Shown one piece after another: positions 17,249-26,503 of a stretch of 64,000 nt of DNA. Position 1 is the stretch's first letter, and each line of letters starts with the position of its first letter. Position numbers and translations under genes: made by a program. The notes below the pieces were generated by a model. The model searched no databases. It had not been told where the DNA came from and was given only the letters and a program-made list of their open reading frames with translations. The stretch is taken from the NCBI RefSeq assembly GCF_008312895.1, contig NZ_VSSP01000002.1, forward strand, positions 186,001 to 250,000, given 5' to 3'. Source of the stretch: Luteimonas suaedae. GTDB lineage: Bacteria; Pseudomonadota; Gammaproteobacteria; Xanthomonadales; Xanthomonadaceae.

Positions 17249-18106
17249 ATGTCCCACAAGTCGGCGTCCAGCAACGGCGCTTTTTTCGCCATTCCCGACC
17301 ACCGCGTGCTGGTGCTGGAAGGGCGCGATGCGGCCAAGTTCGTGCAGGCGCAGTTCATGAACGACGTCGCCGCGCTGGCACCCGGGCACTGGCAATGGAA
17401 CGGCTGCCTGACGCCCAAGGGGCGGGTGATCGCACTGTTCGCGCTGTTGAAGTTCGACGACGAGCGGCTGTGGCTGCTGCTGGCCGACGCCGATCCGGCC
17501 GCCTTCGCGGCGCAGCTGCAGCGATTCGTGTTCCGCAGCAAGCTGACGATCCGGGTCGAGGACGGCCTGCATGCCGTCGGCGCCTTCGCCGTCCCCACCC
17601 TGGCGCGCGGCGCCGCGATCGCGGACGCGGCCGATGGCGCGATCGAGCTCGACCTGGGCGCCGCGGACGGACCGCGTACGCTGCGGATCGCGAGTGTGCC
17701 GGGCGAGGACGACACCGATGCCCTGGTTCGCTGGAATGCGTTCGACCTCGCCCACGGCCGGCCGCGGCTGTCCGCCTCGCAGGTCGAGCAGTGGACCCCG
17801 CAGCAGCTTTCGCTCGACCGCCTGGCCGCCTATAGCGTGAAGAAGGGGTGCTACCCCGGCCAGGAGATCGTGGCGCGCACGCACTTCCTGGGGCAGGCCA
17901 AGCGCGGCCTGGCGCGGCTGACGGCCGCCGCCGCGGCGGCGCCGGGCGATCCGGTGGCTGCCGAGGGCAAGGAGCTGGGCAAGGTGGTCTGCAGCCATGG
18001 CGGCGAAGCCCTCGCGGTACTGCCGCTGCAGTTGCCGGACGCGCCGTTGGACGTCGCCGGCGCAACGTGCAGGCCGGCCCCGCTGCTGGACGGACTCGCC
18101 CGCTGA
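17249..18106 (+). CDS. ygfZ: folate-binding protein YgfZ
   Basis: YgfZ is a tetrahydrofolate-dependent factor for repair or maturation of certain iron-sulfur enzymes. The 285-residue product has the signature KKGCYPGQEIVARTHFLG with the essential Cys, about residue 200, and a GcvT-like fold pattern before it. The ATG at 17249 is preferred; another at 17207 would add residues with no counterpart in the family. Its place divergent from the sdh operon is interesting because SdhB is an iron-sulfur protein. Confidence 0.92.
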   Translation: MSHKSASSNGAFFAIPDHRVLVLEGRDAAKFVQAQFMNDVAALAPGHWQWNGCLTPKGRVIALFALLKFDDERLWLLLADADPAAFAAQLQRFVFRSKLTIRVEDGLHAVGAFAVPTLARGAAIADAADGAIELDLGAADGPRTLRIASVPGEDDTDALVRWNAFDLAHGRPRLSASQVEQWTPQQLSLDRLAAYSVKKGCYPGQEIVARTHFLGQAKRGLARLTAAAAAAPGDPVAAEGKELGKVVCSHGGEALAVLPLQLPDAPLDVAGATCRPAPLLDGLAR

Positions 18107-18324
18107 GGGCCCGCTGCGGCGCCCTCCGCGCCCGCGAAAACGCTTGAACGGAATCATCCGGCGGCTGCTATGCTCGGCGCCAAGGGGGAAGTCGCTGTGG
18201 CCGTCCGCTGCCGACGATCCGGAACGGCCCAACAGGTGGGCCCGACCGCTCCATGGCAGGGATTGCTGCAACGATGGTCGTCGAGAGCCGTCTTGCAACC
18301 GTATCCAGAGGAAGGGAAGGGGAA

Positions 18325-18825
18325 ATGAAGATCAAGCTGATGTTTTCGGCCGTCGCCGCGATGGCCGTCGTGTTGTCCGCATGCCACACCACACCGCCAC
18401 CGGCGCCGCAGCCGCAGGAACCGGCCATGCCGCCGCTGGCGTCGACGTTCCTGGAGAAGTTGTCCGCCGATGGCCTGTTCGCCTTCGGCAAGGCCAGCAT
18501 CGACGACTTCAGTCCGGAAGGCCGCATGGCGCTGGACGATCTCGCCACGCGCCTGACTGGCGAACGCCCGCTGGAGATGGTGCACGTGATCGGCCACAGC
18601 GACCGGATCGGCAACGACCGCGCCAACCTGAAGCTGTCGACCCGCCGTGCCGAGGCGGTACGCGAATACCTGATCGATCGCGGCGTTCCGGAAGACCGCA
18701 TCACCGCCGTCGGCCGCGGCAGCGTCGAGCCGGTGGTCGAATGCGATGGCGATCGCGGCCAGGCGCTGGTCGATTGCCTGGCGCCGAACCGCCGCGTCGA
18801 GGTGCGGGTCGAGTTCGCACGCTAA
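18325..18825 (+). CDS. OmpA-family lipoprotein
   Basis: The 166-residue product has a lipoprotein signal with LSAC (Cys20) and a C-terminal OmpA-like peptidoglycan-binding domain (about residues 55-166), seen in VIGHSDRIGN, LSTRRAEAVREYL and NRRVEVRVEF. It probably tethers the outer membrane to peptidoglycan. The ATG at 18325 is supported by the purine-rich AAGGGAAGGGGAA just upstream. It stands alone, with repeats at 18873-18966 downstream. The mature protein lacks the beta-barrel of OmpA itself. Confidence 0.88.
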   Translation: MKIKLMFSAVAAMAVVLSACHTTPPPAPQPQEPAMPPLASTFLEKLSADGLFAFGKASIDDFSPEGRMALDDLATRLTGERPLEMVHVIGHSDRIGNDRANLKLSTRRAEAVREYLIDRGVPEDRITAVGRGSVEPVVECDGDRGQALVDCLAPNRRVEVRVEFAR

Positions 18826-18872
18826 TCGCAGCTTCGGACGCACCCATCGCCGGGTGCGTCCGGCTCTGCGGA

Positions 18873-18966
18873 GTCGCGACTTCCCGGCGGCGGCATGTCG
18901 CCGCCACTCCCACGAATCAACGGTCTTCGCAGTTCCTGCCGTTGTGGGAGCGACGGAAGTCGCGAC
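18873..18966. repeat. compound inverted repeat, GTGGGAGCGACGGAAGTCGCGAC family
   Basis: The right arm (18944-18966) is identical to that at 4604-4626. The left arm starts GTCGCGACTTCC at 18873 and then contains its own hairpin GGCGGCGGCATGTCGCCGCC before CCCAC at 18913. It lies between the converging OmpA-like and E1 genes. Confidence 0.75.
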
Positions 18967-19011
18967 TGCGAACCTTCGGACGGTCCGGTCGCCCGCTTCA
19001 GCGCGCCCGGG

Positions 19012-21315
19012 TCAGGAGGCCGGTACGGGCGTCAGTTCAGCGGCGGCAGCCAAGATCTCCTGCTCCGACGGAATGACCAGGAACGCCGCGCCGGCCAGCG
19101 GCGTGAAGGTATCGGCGCCGACCACCCGCCGCAGCGGCTTGTCGCCGAGGCCGGCTTCCACGATCGCGGTCACGATGCCCTCGCCCACGCCGGCGCTGCG
19201 GCGGCCCTCGTCGACCACGATCACCCGCGCGCATTCGCCGGCGTGGCGGGCGATCGCCGCCTCGTTGAGCGGCAACAGCCAGCGCAGGTCGACCACCCGC
19301 ACCCGCCAACCCTGCGCCGCCTCGATCGCGCGCGCGGCACGCAGGCTCATCGGCACGCCGTTGCCGAAGGTGAGGATCACCAGGTCGCTGGCGTCGGCCC
19401 CGTAGACCCGCTCCTCCCCGAGCACCAGCGCCTGCTCCGGCGGCGGATAGGACGTCAGCCATCCGCCGTCGCCGGCATCGAACAGGTCCTTGGCCATGTA
19501 CAGCGCGATCGGTTCCAGGAACGCGCACACGCGGCCGTCCACCTTCGCCAGCGCCACCAGCGTGCGCAGCATCATCGCCGCGTCGTCGCCGCGCGACGGG
19601 CAGCCGATCACCAGTCCGGGGATGTCGCGCAGCGCGGTGACCGAATTGTCGTTGTGGAAATGCCCGCCGAAGCCGCGCTGGTAGCCGAGCGAGGCGATAC
19701 GCATGACCATCGGGTTGCGGTACTGGCCGTTGCTGAAGAACTGCAGGCTGGCGGCCTCGCCGCGGATCTGGTCGCAGGCGTTGTGGAAATACGCCAGGTA
19801 CTGGATCTCCGGCAGCGGCAGCATGCCCATGTTGGCGAAGCCCTGCGCCAGGCCGAGGATGGTGGTCTCGTCGAGCAGCGTGTTGAACACCCGGCGCGCG
19901 CCGAACGCCTTCTGCAGGCCCTTGGTGACGGTATACACCCCGCCCTTCTGCGCCACGTCCTCGCCGAACAGCAGCGCCTCGGGATACTTGGCGAACAGGT
20001 CGTGCAGGGCGTTGTTGATCTGGATCGCCAGATGCCGCGGCGGCAGGCGCTCGGGCAGCTTCTCCTCGCCGCCGAAGGCCGCGATGCGCCGCGCGCCGTA
20101 GTCGGCGCGCGTGGCTTCGGTGCGCACCGCGTCCGGCGTGTACGGGGCCAGCGGCGCCGTCACTTCGTCGAGGGTCGACAGCCGCGGGCGGCGGTCGGCA
20201 TCCTCGGCCGCGGCGAAGCAGCGCTTGCGGGTGTCTTGGTACAGCGCGAGGATCTCGTCCTGCGACATCAGCCCGGATTCGAGCGCGATCGTCGCCGAAC
20301 GCAGCAGCGGATCGCTGGCCTCCACCGCGCACAGCTCGGCCAGGGCGCGCCATTCGATCTCGAAATCGGTGCCGGCATGCCCCATCAGCCGCGCGGTGCG
20401 CAGGTGCAGGAAGGTGGGCCGGCGGGTACGGCGGCAATGCTCGACCGCGCGCTGCACATCGCCGTAGCCGGCGGCCAGGTCGAGCCCGTCGGCGAAGAAG
20501 TAATCGAGGTCGGGCCGCTGCGCGAAGCTGCGCGCGATCCAGCCGTCCGGCGTCTTCACCGAGATGCCGATGCCGTTGTCCTCGCATACGAACAGCACCG
20601 GTGCCGGCAGCCGCTGGTAGGCGGTCCAGGCCGCGGTGTTGAACGCGGTCTGCGCAGTGGCGTGATTGGCGCTGGCATCGCCGAACGAGCACACCACGAT
20701 GCTGTCTTCCGGTACCGGCAGCGCATGGCCGATGCGGCGGCCCTGCTCGATCGCGATCGCGGTGCCGAGCGCCTTGGGCAGGTGCGAGGCGATGGTGGAA
20801 GTCTGCGGCAGCACCCACAACGGCTTGCTGCCCCATACCTTGTGGCGGCCGCCGCTGGCCGGATCGTCCTTGCTCGCGGCGAACGACAGCGCCGAGTCCG
20901 TGATCGGATCGAGCTTCTGGCCGGCATCGCCCGGCAGCTTGCGGAAGCGCTCGGCCATGAAAGCACCGCTGCGGTAGTGCAGGAACGCGGGATCGGTATG
21001 GCGCGTCAGCCGCGCCACCATCGCGTTGCCCTCGTGCCCGGAGCTGCCGATGGTGTAGAAGACCTTGTTCTGCACCCGCAGCACGCGCGCCATCAGGTCC
21101 AGGTGGCGACTGACGAGCTGCGACTCGAACAGTTCGCGGAAACCCCGCGTGTCGAGCGCGCTGCCGATGAGCACCGGCTCGTCCGGCGCCGGCGCGGCGC
21201 CGACGCGCCCCGGCCAGCCACGCACGAACTCCTGGAAGTTGACGTCGCAGATCTCGGCGCGGTTGAGGCCGCGCATGCGCGCGGGGATGGGGTCGGGCAC
21301 GGGCTGGAAGGTCAT
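19012..21315 (-). CDS. fused alpha/beta 2-oxoacid dehydrogenase E1 (branched-chain type)
   Basis: The 767-residue product joins the E1 alpha part (about residues 60-390) and E1 beta part (about residues 430-760) of a thiamine-diphosphate 2-oxoacid dehydrogenase in one chain; branched-chain substrates are likely but not proved. The alpha half has the ThDP motif as GDASANHATAQTAFN and CEDNGIGIS; the beta half has FGEDVAQKGGVYTVTKGLQ, TLLDETTILGLAQGFA and VIVVDEGRRSAGVGEGI. No E2 or E3 gene is adjacent, so the partners must lie elsewhere. The ATG at 21315 is the only good start. Confidence 0.88.
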   Translation of the reverse strand: MTFQPVPDPIPARMRGLNRAEICDVNFQEFVRGWPGRVGAAPAPDEPVLIGSALDTRGFRELFESQLVSRHLDLMARVLRVQNKVFYTIGSSGHEGNAMVARLTRHTDPAFLHYRSGAFMAERFRKLPGDAGQKLDPITDSALSFAASKDDPASGGRHKVWGSKPLWVLPQTSTIASHLPKALGTAIAIEQGRRIGHALPVPEDSIVVCSFGDASANHATAQTAFNTAAWTAYQRLPAPVLFVCEDNGIGISVKTPDGWIARSFAQRPDLDYFFADGLDLAAGYGDVQRAVEHCRRTRRPTFLHLRTARLMGHAGTDFEIEWRALAELCAVEASDPLLRSATIALESGLMSQDEILALYQDTRKRCFAAAEDADRRPRLSTLDEVTAPLAPYTPDAVRTEATRADYGARRIAAFGGEEKLPERLPPRHLAIQINNALHDLFAKYPEALLFGEDVAQKGGVYTVTKGLQKAFGARRVFNTLLDETTILGLAQGFANMGMLPLPEIQYLAYFHNACDQIRGEAASLQFFSNGQYRNPMVMRIASLGYQRGFGGHFHNDNSVTALRDIPGLVIGCPSRGDDAAMMLRTLVALAKVDGRVCAFLEPIALYMAKDLFDAGDGGWLTSYPPPEQALVLGEERVYGADASDLVILTFGNGVPMSLRAARAIEAAQGWRVRVVDLRWLLPLNEAAIARHAGECARVIVVDEGRRSAGVGEGIVTAIVEAGLGDKPLRRVVGADTFTPLAGAAFLVIPSEQEILAAAAELTPVPAS

Positions 21316-21398
21316 TGCGATCGGATGCGCTGGTGGGCGGAAGCGGCCTATTGTCCTACACCGTCGCGTTGGCCGTAGCCCTCTGGCGTGGAGCAGCT

Positions 21399-21469
21399 GT
21401 AGGAGTGCACCGCCGGGGCGCGACCGGATTTCCTGCGAAGGCGGTCGCGCCCCGGCGGTGCACTTCTAC
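21399..21469. repeat. REP doublet, GTAGGAGTGCACCGCCGGGG family
   Basis: Two arms of about 27 bases, beginning GTAG and ending CTAC, face each other across a 17-base spacer. The sequence differs from the 142-bp family but has the same GTAG ends. It lies between the divergent-looking E1 start and the end of the DASS transporter gene, both on the minus strand. Confidence 0.8.
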
Positions 21470-21482
21470 GCTATGGGCGGGG

Positions 21483-22961
21483 TCAATAAGCCGAGCACAA
21501 CCCGCCGCCGGCCAGCGATGCGGCAAGCGTCACCAGCACCACGCCAATGATGTTCAGCACGATCCCGGCGCGGGCCATCTGCCCGATCGTGACGTGCCCG
21601 GAGCCGAACACGATCGCATTGGGCGGCGTGGCCACAGGCAGCATGAAGGCATAACTGGCACCGAGCCCGATCGCCACCAGCAGCGGCACCACCGGCACGC
21701 CGAGGCCGAGCGCCACCGCTGCCAGCACCGGCGTGAACGCGGTCGCCATGGCGGTGTTGCTGGTCAACTCGGTGACGAAGATCACCAGCACCGCGACCGC
21801 GAACACCACCAGCAGCATCGGCGCACCGGCCAGTCCGTACAGGCCGCCGGCGATGAAGCCATCGACCCCGTGCATGCCGATCGCCGCCGCCAGCGCCAGC
21901 CCGCCGCCGAACAGCACCAGCACGCCCCAGGGCAGGCGCACCGCGGTCTCCCAGTCGAGGGTCGCGACGCCGCGCGCCGCCGGGATCAGGAACAGCGAAA
22001 GCGCACCGGCCATCGCGATCACCGCGTCGGTCAAACCGGGCAGGCCGAACCAGGCCGCCAGCTGCGGCCGCAGGATCCAGGCTAGTGCAGTGAGCGAGAA
22101 CACCACCAGTACCACGCGCTCGCCGCGCCCCATCGACCCGAGTTCCTCGCGCATGGCGCGGATCTGCGCCCGTCCCTGCGGCAGCGCGCGCACGCGGATC
22201 GGGAACGCCAGGCGGGTCAGGTACAGCCACGCGAGCAGCAGGAACACCAGCATCACCGGCACCCCGAAGCGCATCCACGCCAGCATGGTGATGTCGCAGT
22301 CCAGCCGCTCGCGTGCGTAGCTGGCGACGACCAGGTTGGGCGGCGAGCCGATCAGTGTGGCCGAGCCGCCGATCGAGGCGGCGTAGGCGATCGCCAGCAT
22401 CAGGCAGGTGGCGAACAGCCGCGCCTCCTGCTTCGGGACTTCGGCGCCCTCGCGCAGCAGCATCCCGACCACCGACAGGCCGACCGGCAGCAGGATGATG
22501 GTGGCCGCGGTATTGGAGATCCACATGCTGAGGAAGGCGGTGGCGATCATGAAGCCGGCCACCAGGCGCCGCGGCGAAGTCCCCACCAGCAACAGGATGT
22601 TCAGCGCCAGGCGCCGGTGCAGGCCCCAGCGCTCCATCGCCAGCCCGAGCATGAAGCCGCCCATGAACAGGAAGATGATGTCACTGGCGTAGGGCCGCAC
22701 CGCCTCGGCCGGGGCCATCACCCCGAGCAGTGGAAACAGCACCACCGGCAGCAGCGCGGTGGCCGCCAGCGGCACCGCCTCGCCCAGCCACCAGACCGCC
22801 ATCCATACCGCGACGCCCGCGGTCATGCGGCCCTCGGCGGACAGGCCGCCGGAATCCGCGTCCGGGACCAGCCAGAACACCAGCAGGCCGAGCAGCGGCC
22901 CGCCCCAGCGCGCGACGCGCCGCGGCCAGTCCCGCGCCCGCTCCACCGTATTGGACTGCAA
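21483..22961 (-). CDS. DASS/SLC13 family sodium-coupled anion transporter
   Basis: The 492-residue inner-membrane protein has about 11-12 helices and the two Ser-Asn-Thr signatures of the divalent anion:Na+ symporter family, in SMWISNTAATIILLP and VTELTSNTAMATAFTPV. These loops form the sodium and dicarboxylate site, so succinate, malate or similar anions are likely cargo; sulfate is an alternative. The N-terminal 15 residues are cytoplasmic. It stands alone between a REP doublet and a GNAT gene. Confidence 0.9.
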   Translation of the reverse strand: MQSNTVERARDWPRRVARWGGPLLGLLVFWLVPDADSGGLSAEGRMTAGVAVWMAVWWLGEAVPLAATALLPVVLFPLLGVMAPAEAVRPYASDIIFLFMGGFMLGLAMERWGLHRRLALNILLLVGTSPRRLVAGFMIATAFLSMWISNTAATIILLPVGLSVVGMLLREGAEVPKQEARLFATCLMLAIAYAASIGGSATLIGSPPNLVVASYARERLDCDITMLAWMRFGVPVMLVFLLLAWLYLTRLAFPIRVRALPQGRAQIRAMREELGSMGRGERVVLVVFSLTALAWILRPQLAAWFGLPGLTDAVIAMAGALSLFLIPAARGVATLDWETAVRLPWGVLVLFGGGLALAAAIGMHGVDGFIAGGLYGLAGAPMLLVVFAVAVLVIFVTELTSNTAMATAFTPVLAAVALGLGVPVVPLLVAIGLGASYAFMLPVATPPNAIVFGSGHVTIGQMARAGIVLNIIGVVLVTLAASLAGGGLCSAY

Positions 22962-23129
22962 CCCGGCCTCTCCCCGTCCGTCGAGGAGCCGACCTTAGCA
23001 GCCGACTCCAGCCCCGGTCATGCTGCGCGGCAGGCACCGGTCAGCCACCGTGTTCGTACCGGACGCTTGTCGCGTCCGGACATCTCCGCGAGGCCAAAAC
23101 GGTGGGCCAAAGCCCACCACAACGGTCGC

Positions 23130-23669
23130 TCACGGCCGCCGCGCGCGCCATTGCTCGCGGGTCTGCCCCCAGACGTCGACCGGCACGTCCTCGAACGGCG
23201 CCGGCAGTCCGCCGACGCGCAGCTTGCGCGACCCCAGTCGCTCGGCAAGCTTCTGCGAAGGCACGTTGTCCGGATCGATGCAGTGGATGACCTCCTGCCA
23301 ACCGAGCCGGTCGAATGCCCAGTCGATCGTCGCGACGGCGGCTTCGTGCGCGTAGCCGCGGCTCCAGGCGGAGCGCCGCAGCGACCAGCCGACTTCGTTG
23401 CCGGGCCAGCCTTCCGGCCGCCACGGCCCGGCCTGGCCCAGCCATTCGCCGCTGGCGCGGTCGACGATCGAGAACATGGCGAAGCCCTGCAACGCCCAGG
23501 CCCCCGGCATCTGCAGGAACTTGCGCCACGCCGCCGGGCGCGGCAGGTGGCCGCCGATGTAGCGCGCGGCGACCTCGTCGCCCATCAGCTCGGCATAGCC
23601 TTCGAAATCCTCGATGCGCGGCAGACGCAGGAGCAGGCGCTCCGTCTCCAGCATGATGTCCATCACCAT
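23130..23669 (-). CDS. GNAT family N-acetyltransferase
   Basis: The 179-residue product matches the RimJ/RimL-like branch of acetyltransferases: LETERLLLRLPRIEDFEGYAEL at the N-terminus (residues 7-28), and the acetyl-CoA loop RGYAHEAAVATIDWAF followed by HCIDPDNVPSQKLAERLG. The acceptor is not known. Starts at 23669 and 23663 (both ATG) are possible. A REP doublet begins 12 bases upstream, which would place it in the leader or promoter. Confidence 0.88.
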   Translation of the reverse strand: MVMDIMLETERLLLRLPRIEDFEGYAELMGDEVAARYIGGHLPRPAAWRKFLQMPGAWALQGFAMFSIVDRASGEWLGQAGPWRPEGWPGNEVGWSLRRSAWSRGYAHEAAVATIDWAFDRLGWQEVIHCIDPDNVPSQKLAERLGSRKLRVGGLPAPFEDVPVDVWGQTREQWRARRP

Positions 23670-23680
23670 CTCCCTTCATC

Positions 23681-23822
23681 GTAGAAGCGCGCCATGCGCG
23701 CGATACCGCGGGCATCTCGCCGCCCGCGAATTCCGGTGACCGGCGCGCCTGCCGGTCCGGAATCGCGGCATCCACCGGATCCTGCCGACACCCGCCGTAT
23801 CGCGCGCATGGCGCGCTCCTAC
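23681..23822. repeat. 142-bp REP doublet, copy 2 (inverted)
   Basis: Same family as 257-399 and 62605-62746 but with the asymmetric interior reversed. One base of the left end differs (GTAGAAG). It fills the gap between the GNAT gene and gcdH, ending ten bases from the gcdH stop. Confidence 0.85.
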
Positions 23823-23832
23823 GGATTCGGCT

Positions 23833-24996
23833 TCAGAAGGCACTGATGCCGGTCAGCTCGCGGCCGACCACCAGCTGGTGCACGGTCTCGGTGCCCTCGT
23901 AGGTGATCACCGACTCCATGTTGAGCGCGTGCCGGATCGGGCAATGCTCGGTGGTGATGCCGGCGCCGCCGAGCAGGTCGCGCGCCTCGCGGGCGATGTC
24001 GATCGCCATGCGGCAGTTGTTCCACTTGGCCAGCGAGACCTGGGTCGGCTGCATGTTACCGGCATCCTTCAGTCGGCCGAGCTGCAGCGACAGCAGCTGC
24101 GCCGAGGTGATGCGACGCGCCCAATCGGCCAGTTTCAGTTGCGCGCTCTGCGTCGCGGCAACCGGACGCTCGAACAGGATGCGCTCCTTCGAATAGTTCA
24201 ACGCTTCGTCGAGGCAGGCGATGGCGGCGCCGATCGGCCCCCAGGTGATGCCGTAGCGCGCCTGCGTCAGGCAGCCGAGCGGGCCCTTCAGGCCCTTCAC
24301 GTTCGGCAGCCGGTTTTCCTCCGGTACGCGCACGTTGTCGAAGTACAGCGCACTGGTCACCGAGGCGCGCAGGCTCATCTTGTGCTTGATCTCCTGCGCA
24401 CTGTAGCCGGCGAAATCCTTCTCCACCACGAAACCCTGGATCCCGTCCTCCGTCCGTGCCCAGACGATGGCGATGTCGGCCAGGTTGCCGTTGGTGATCC
24501 ACATCTTGGAGCCGTTGAGGATCCAGTCGTCGCCGTCGCGCTTGGCGTGGCTCTTCATGTTGGCCGGGTCGGAGCCGCCGTGCGGCTCGGTCAGGCCGAA
24601 GCAGCCGATCACCTTGCCGGCCGCCATGTCCGGCAGCCAGCGCTTGCGTTGCTCCTCGCTGCCGTAGGCGAAGATCGGGTACATGCACAGCGATGACTGC
24701 ACGCTGGCGAAGCTGCGGATGCCGGAATCGCCGCGCTCCAGCTCCTGGCAGATCAGGCCGTAGCTGACCGAGTTGAGGCCGGCGCAGCCGTACTCTTCCG
24801 GCAGCGTCGCGCCGAGCAGGCCCAGCCCGGCGAGCTCCGGGATCAGTTCCGCCGGGAACCGCCCCTGGTCGAAGCAGTCGCCGATGATCGGCAGCACGCG
24901 TTCGTCGACCAGGCGCGCCACGCTGTCCTGCACCGCGCGCTCCTCCTCGCTGAGCAGGGAACGGACGTCGTAGAGATCGTAGGGATGCAGGGCCAT
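23833..24996 (-). CDS. gcdH: glutaryl-CoA dehydrogenase (acyl-CoA dehydrogenase family)
   Basis: GcdH oxidises and decarboxylates glutaryl-CoA to crotonyl-CoA in lysine and tryptophan breakdown, passing electrons to ETF. The 387-residue product has FGLTEPHGGSDPANM in the FAD-binding middle domain, KMWITNGNLADIAIVWART, and the C-terminal TYEGTETVHQLVVGRELTG with the catalytic Glu in YEGT. The N-terminal and SSLCMYPIFAYGSEEQ region fits glutaryl-CoA rather than short-chain dehydrogenases. The frame continues to 25257 but the ATG at 24996 starts the family sequence. Confidence 0.9.
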   Translation of the reverse strand: MALHPYDLYDVRSLLSEEERAVQDSVARLVDERVLPIIGDCFDQGRFPAELIPELAGLGLLGATLPEEYGCAGLNSVSYGLICQELERGDSGIRSFASVQSSLCMYPIFAYGSEEQRKRWLPDMAAGKVIGCFGLTEPHGGSDPANMKSHAKRDGDDWILNGSKMWITNGNLADIAIVWARTEDGIQGFVVEKDFAGYSAQEIKHKMSLRASVTSALYFDNVRVPEENRLPNVKGLKGPLGCLTQARYGITWGPIGAAIACLDEALNYSKERILFERPVAATQSAQLKLADWARRITSAQLLSLQLGRLKDAGNMQPTQVSLAKWNNCRMAIDIAREARDLLGGAGITTEHCPIRHALNMESVITYEGTETVHQLVVGRELTGISAF

Positions 24997-25087
24997 GGCG
25001 GGCGGATGTCGTCGGGAAACCGGCATTGTAGCCAGCCAGGCGGCGCCGAACGAGCGCGACGCGCCTCGGTGCTCCCTTGCGTCATGC

Positions 25088-25183
25088 CTGTCGCGGCTCG
25101 CCAGGTGACTCCCGCCGCTCCCACAAGAGCGAAAGCTGCGGTGAGCCATGCCTTGTGGGAGTGATGGCGGCTCGTCGCCGCCG
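25088..25183. repeat. diverged inverted repeat related to the GTGGGAG family
   Basis: GGTGACTCCCGCCGCTCCCAC (about 25104-25124, allowing a split after 20 bases) faces GTGGGAGTGATGGCGGCTCG (25155-25174). The arms are imperfect. It lies in the 297-base gap between gcdH and the glycine-zipper gene, which also holds the stem-loop at 25224-25249. Confidence 0.6.
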
Positions 25184-25223
25184 CCCCCTGCAGGCAGAGC
25201 GCCGCGATCCACCGTGCAACGAG

Positions 25224-25249
25224 AAGGGGCCGGATCGCTCCGGCCCCTT
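25224..25249. terminator. stem-loop, probable terminator
   Basis: AAGGGGCCGG pairs with CCGGCCCCTT around a short loop. It follows the glycine-zipper gene on the minus strand at 45 bases. The U-tract is weak in both directions (TTT on the plus side), so efficiency is uncertain. Confidence 0.6.
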
Positions 25250-25293
25250 TGGGTCACGCCTTGTCGCCATGGACCGCGTCGGCGACGCGCCGC

Positions 25294-26082
25294 TTACTGG
25301 CGGTCGGTGTCGCTTTCCAGCGCGGCGGTCTGGGTCACCACCTGGCCGTCGAGCACCGGCAGGCGCTCACCCGGCTTCTGCTCCATGCGCACGGTGCGCT
25401 CGCGGCCGTCGTAGCGGTAGGTCACGTCGTAGGCCACCGGCACGTCCTCGGTGCCGAGCTTGATGCGCTCGCCCGGCTTGCTGCCGGTGCGCATGGTACC
25501 GGTGCTGCCGTCCGGGTTGCGGTAGGTCACGTTGTAGGCGACCACGCGCGAGGACTGCGAGCTGTCCTGCACGGTGCGGCACTGACGGTCCACGCGCTCA
25601 ACCACCTGGCCGCCGACGTGGCGCCGGTCGATCTCGCGGCCGGCGAATCCGCCGCCGACCGCACCGGCCACCGTGGCGAGCTTGCGGCCCTTGCCGCCGC
25701 CCACCTGGTTGCCGACCAGTCCGCCGATCACGGCGCCGGCCACGGTGCCGCCGACGTTGCCGTCGCGCTCGGGCAGGCGCTCCTGCACCACCACGTCCTC
25801 ACACACCTGGCGCGGCGAGCTGCTGGTCGTGGTCTCGCTGACCGGCTCGCTGCCGATCACGGTGGCGTACAGGTCCTGTTTCTCGGTGACGGGCTCGACC
25901 TCGAGCACGTCGGCGTATTCCAGGCTGCCTGCGGCCGGGATGGCACCGTCGTCCACCTGCTCCTGGGTCAGCGCGTCCTCGCCCTCGGGCGCGGCATCGC
26001 GGCTGTTGTTCTGGAACGCGGCCACGGCCACGCCACCGACCAGCAGGGACGCCAGTGCGATTGCCAGAGTGTTGTTCTTCAT
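25294..26082 (-). CDS. glycine-zipper 2TM domain exported protein
   Basis: The 262-residue product has a signal or anchor helix (MKNNTLAIALASLLVGGVAVAA) and a central glycine-zipper region (about residues 105-150: GNVGGTVAGAVIGGLVGNQ and LATVAGAVGGGFAGREIDRR) typical of the Rick17kDa/SlyB-like family of envelope proteins. Flanking parts are rich in acidic and hydroxyl residues; the C-terminus has two similar strands, YNVTYRNPDGS and YDVTYRYDGRERT. No lipobox is seen. Function is structural or stress-related by family inference. Another glycine-zipper gene is at 28992. Confidence 0.78.
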   Translation of the reverse strand: MKNNTLAIALASLLVGGVAVAAFQNNSRDAAPEGEDALTQEQVDDGAIPAAGSLEYADVLEVEPVTEKQDLYATVIGSEPVSETTTSSSPRQVCEDVVVQERLPERDGNVGGTVAGAVIGGLVGNQVGGGKGRKLATVAGAVGGGFAGREIDRRHVGGQVVERVDRQCRTVQDSSQSSRVVAYNVTYRNPDGSTGTMRTGSKPGERIKLGTEDVPVAYDVTYRYDGRERTVRMEQKPGERLPVLDGQVVTQTAALESDTDRQ

Positions 26083-26248
26083 CGTCGCGCTCCTCAGGGG
26101 AGAGTCCCCAATTTCGTCAACGGAATTTCAACATCCCCACCCTGAACAGAGGGCCGCCGACAGCGGGCGAACCTGACGCCGCCATGAACACTGCCGGTAC
26201 CGGGCCCATGCTAGCGTGCCCGGTATCGATCCATCGCGGACTCCACGC

Positions 26249-26485
26249 ATGCGCCCCCTCCTGCTCGCTCCACTGTTGCGCTGGTTCGGCCGCCTCAGCT
26301 ATCCGCGCCTGTTCGGGCTGACGGCAGTCCTGTTCGCCATCAGCGTGGTGCTTCCCGATCCGGTGCCCCTGGTCGACGAGTTGCTGCTCGGCCTCGGCAC
26401 GCTGTTGCTGGCCAACTGGAAGCGCCGCAAGGGCGCCGGCGACGAGCGCGAGCCGATCGAGGGCGAATCCAGCCGCCGCCGCTGA
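26249..26485 (+). CDS. small membrane protein (DUF6116-like)
   Basis: The 78-residue product has two helices (about residues 18-35 and 39-54) and the core LSYPRLFGLTAVLFAISVVL with LVDELLLGLGTLLLANWKRR, which I associate with the DUF6116 family of Xanthomonadaceae; this family call is from memory. The frame is open to 26216, but the ATG at 26249 is closer to the family start. It is followed 18 bases later by the TatD gene in the same direction, so they are probably co-transcribed. Confidence 0.72.
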   Translation: MRPLLLAPLLRWFGRLSYPRLFGLTAVLFAISVVLPDPVPLVDELLLGLGTLLLANWKRRKGAGDEREPIEGESSRRR

Positions 26486-26503
26486 GCACGCACGCCGGCC
26501 GCC

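Noticed and set aside
18895..21378. Plus-strand open frame of 827 codons opposite the E1 gene
   Set aside because: Antisense shadow of a clear dehydrogenase gene; low-complexity sequence, no domain.
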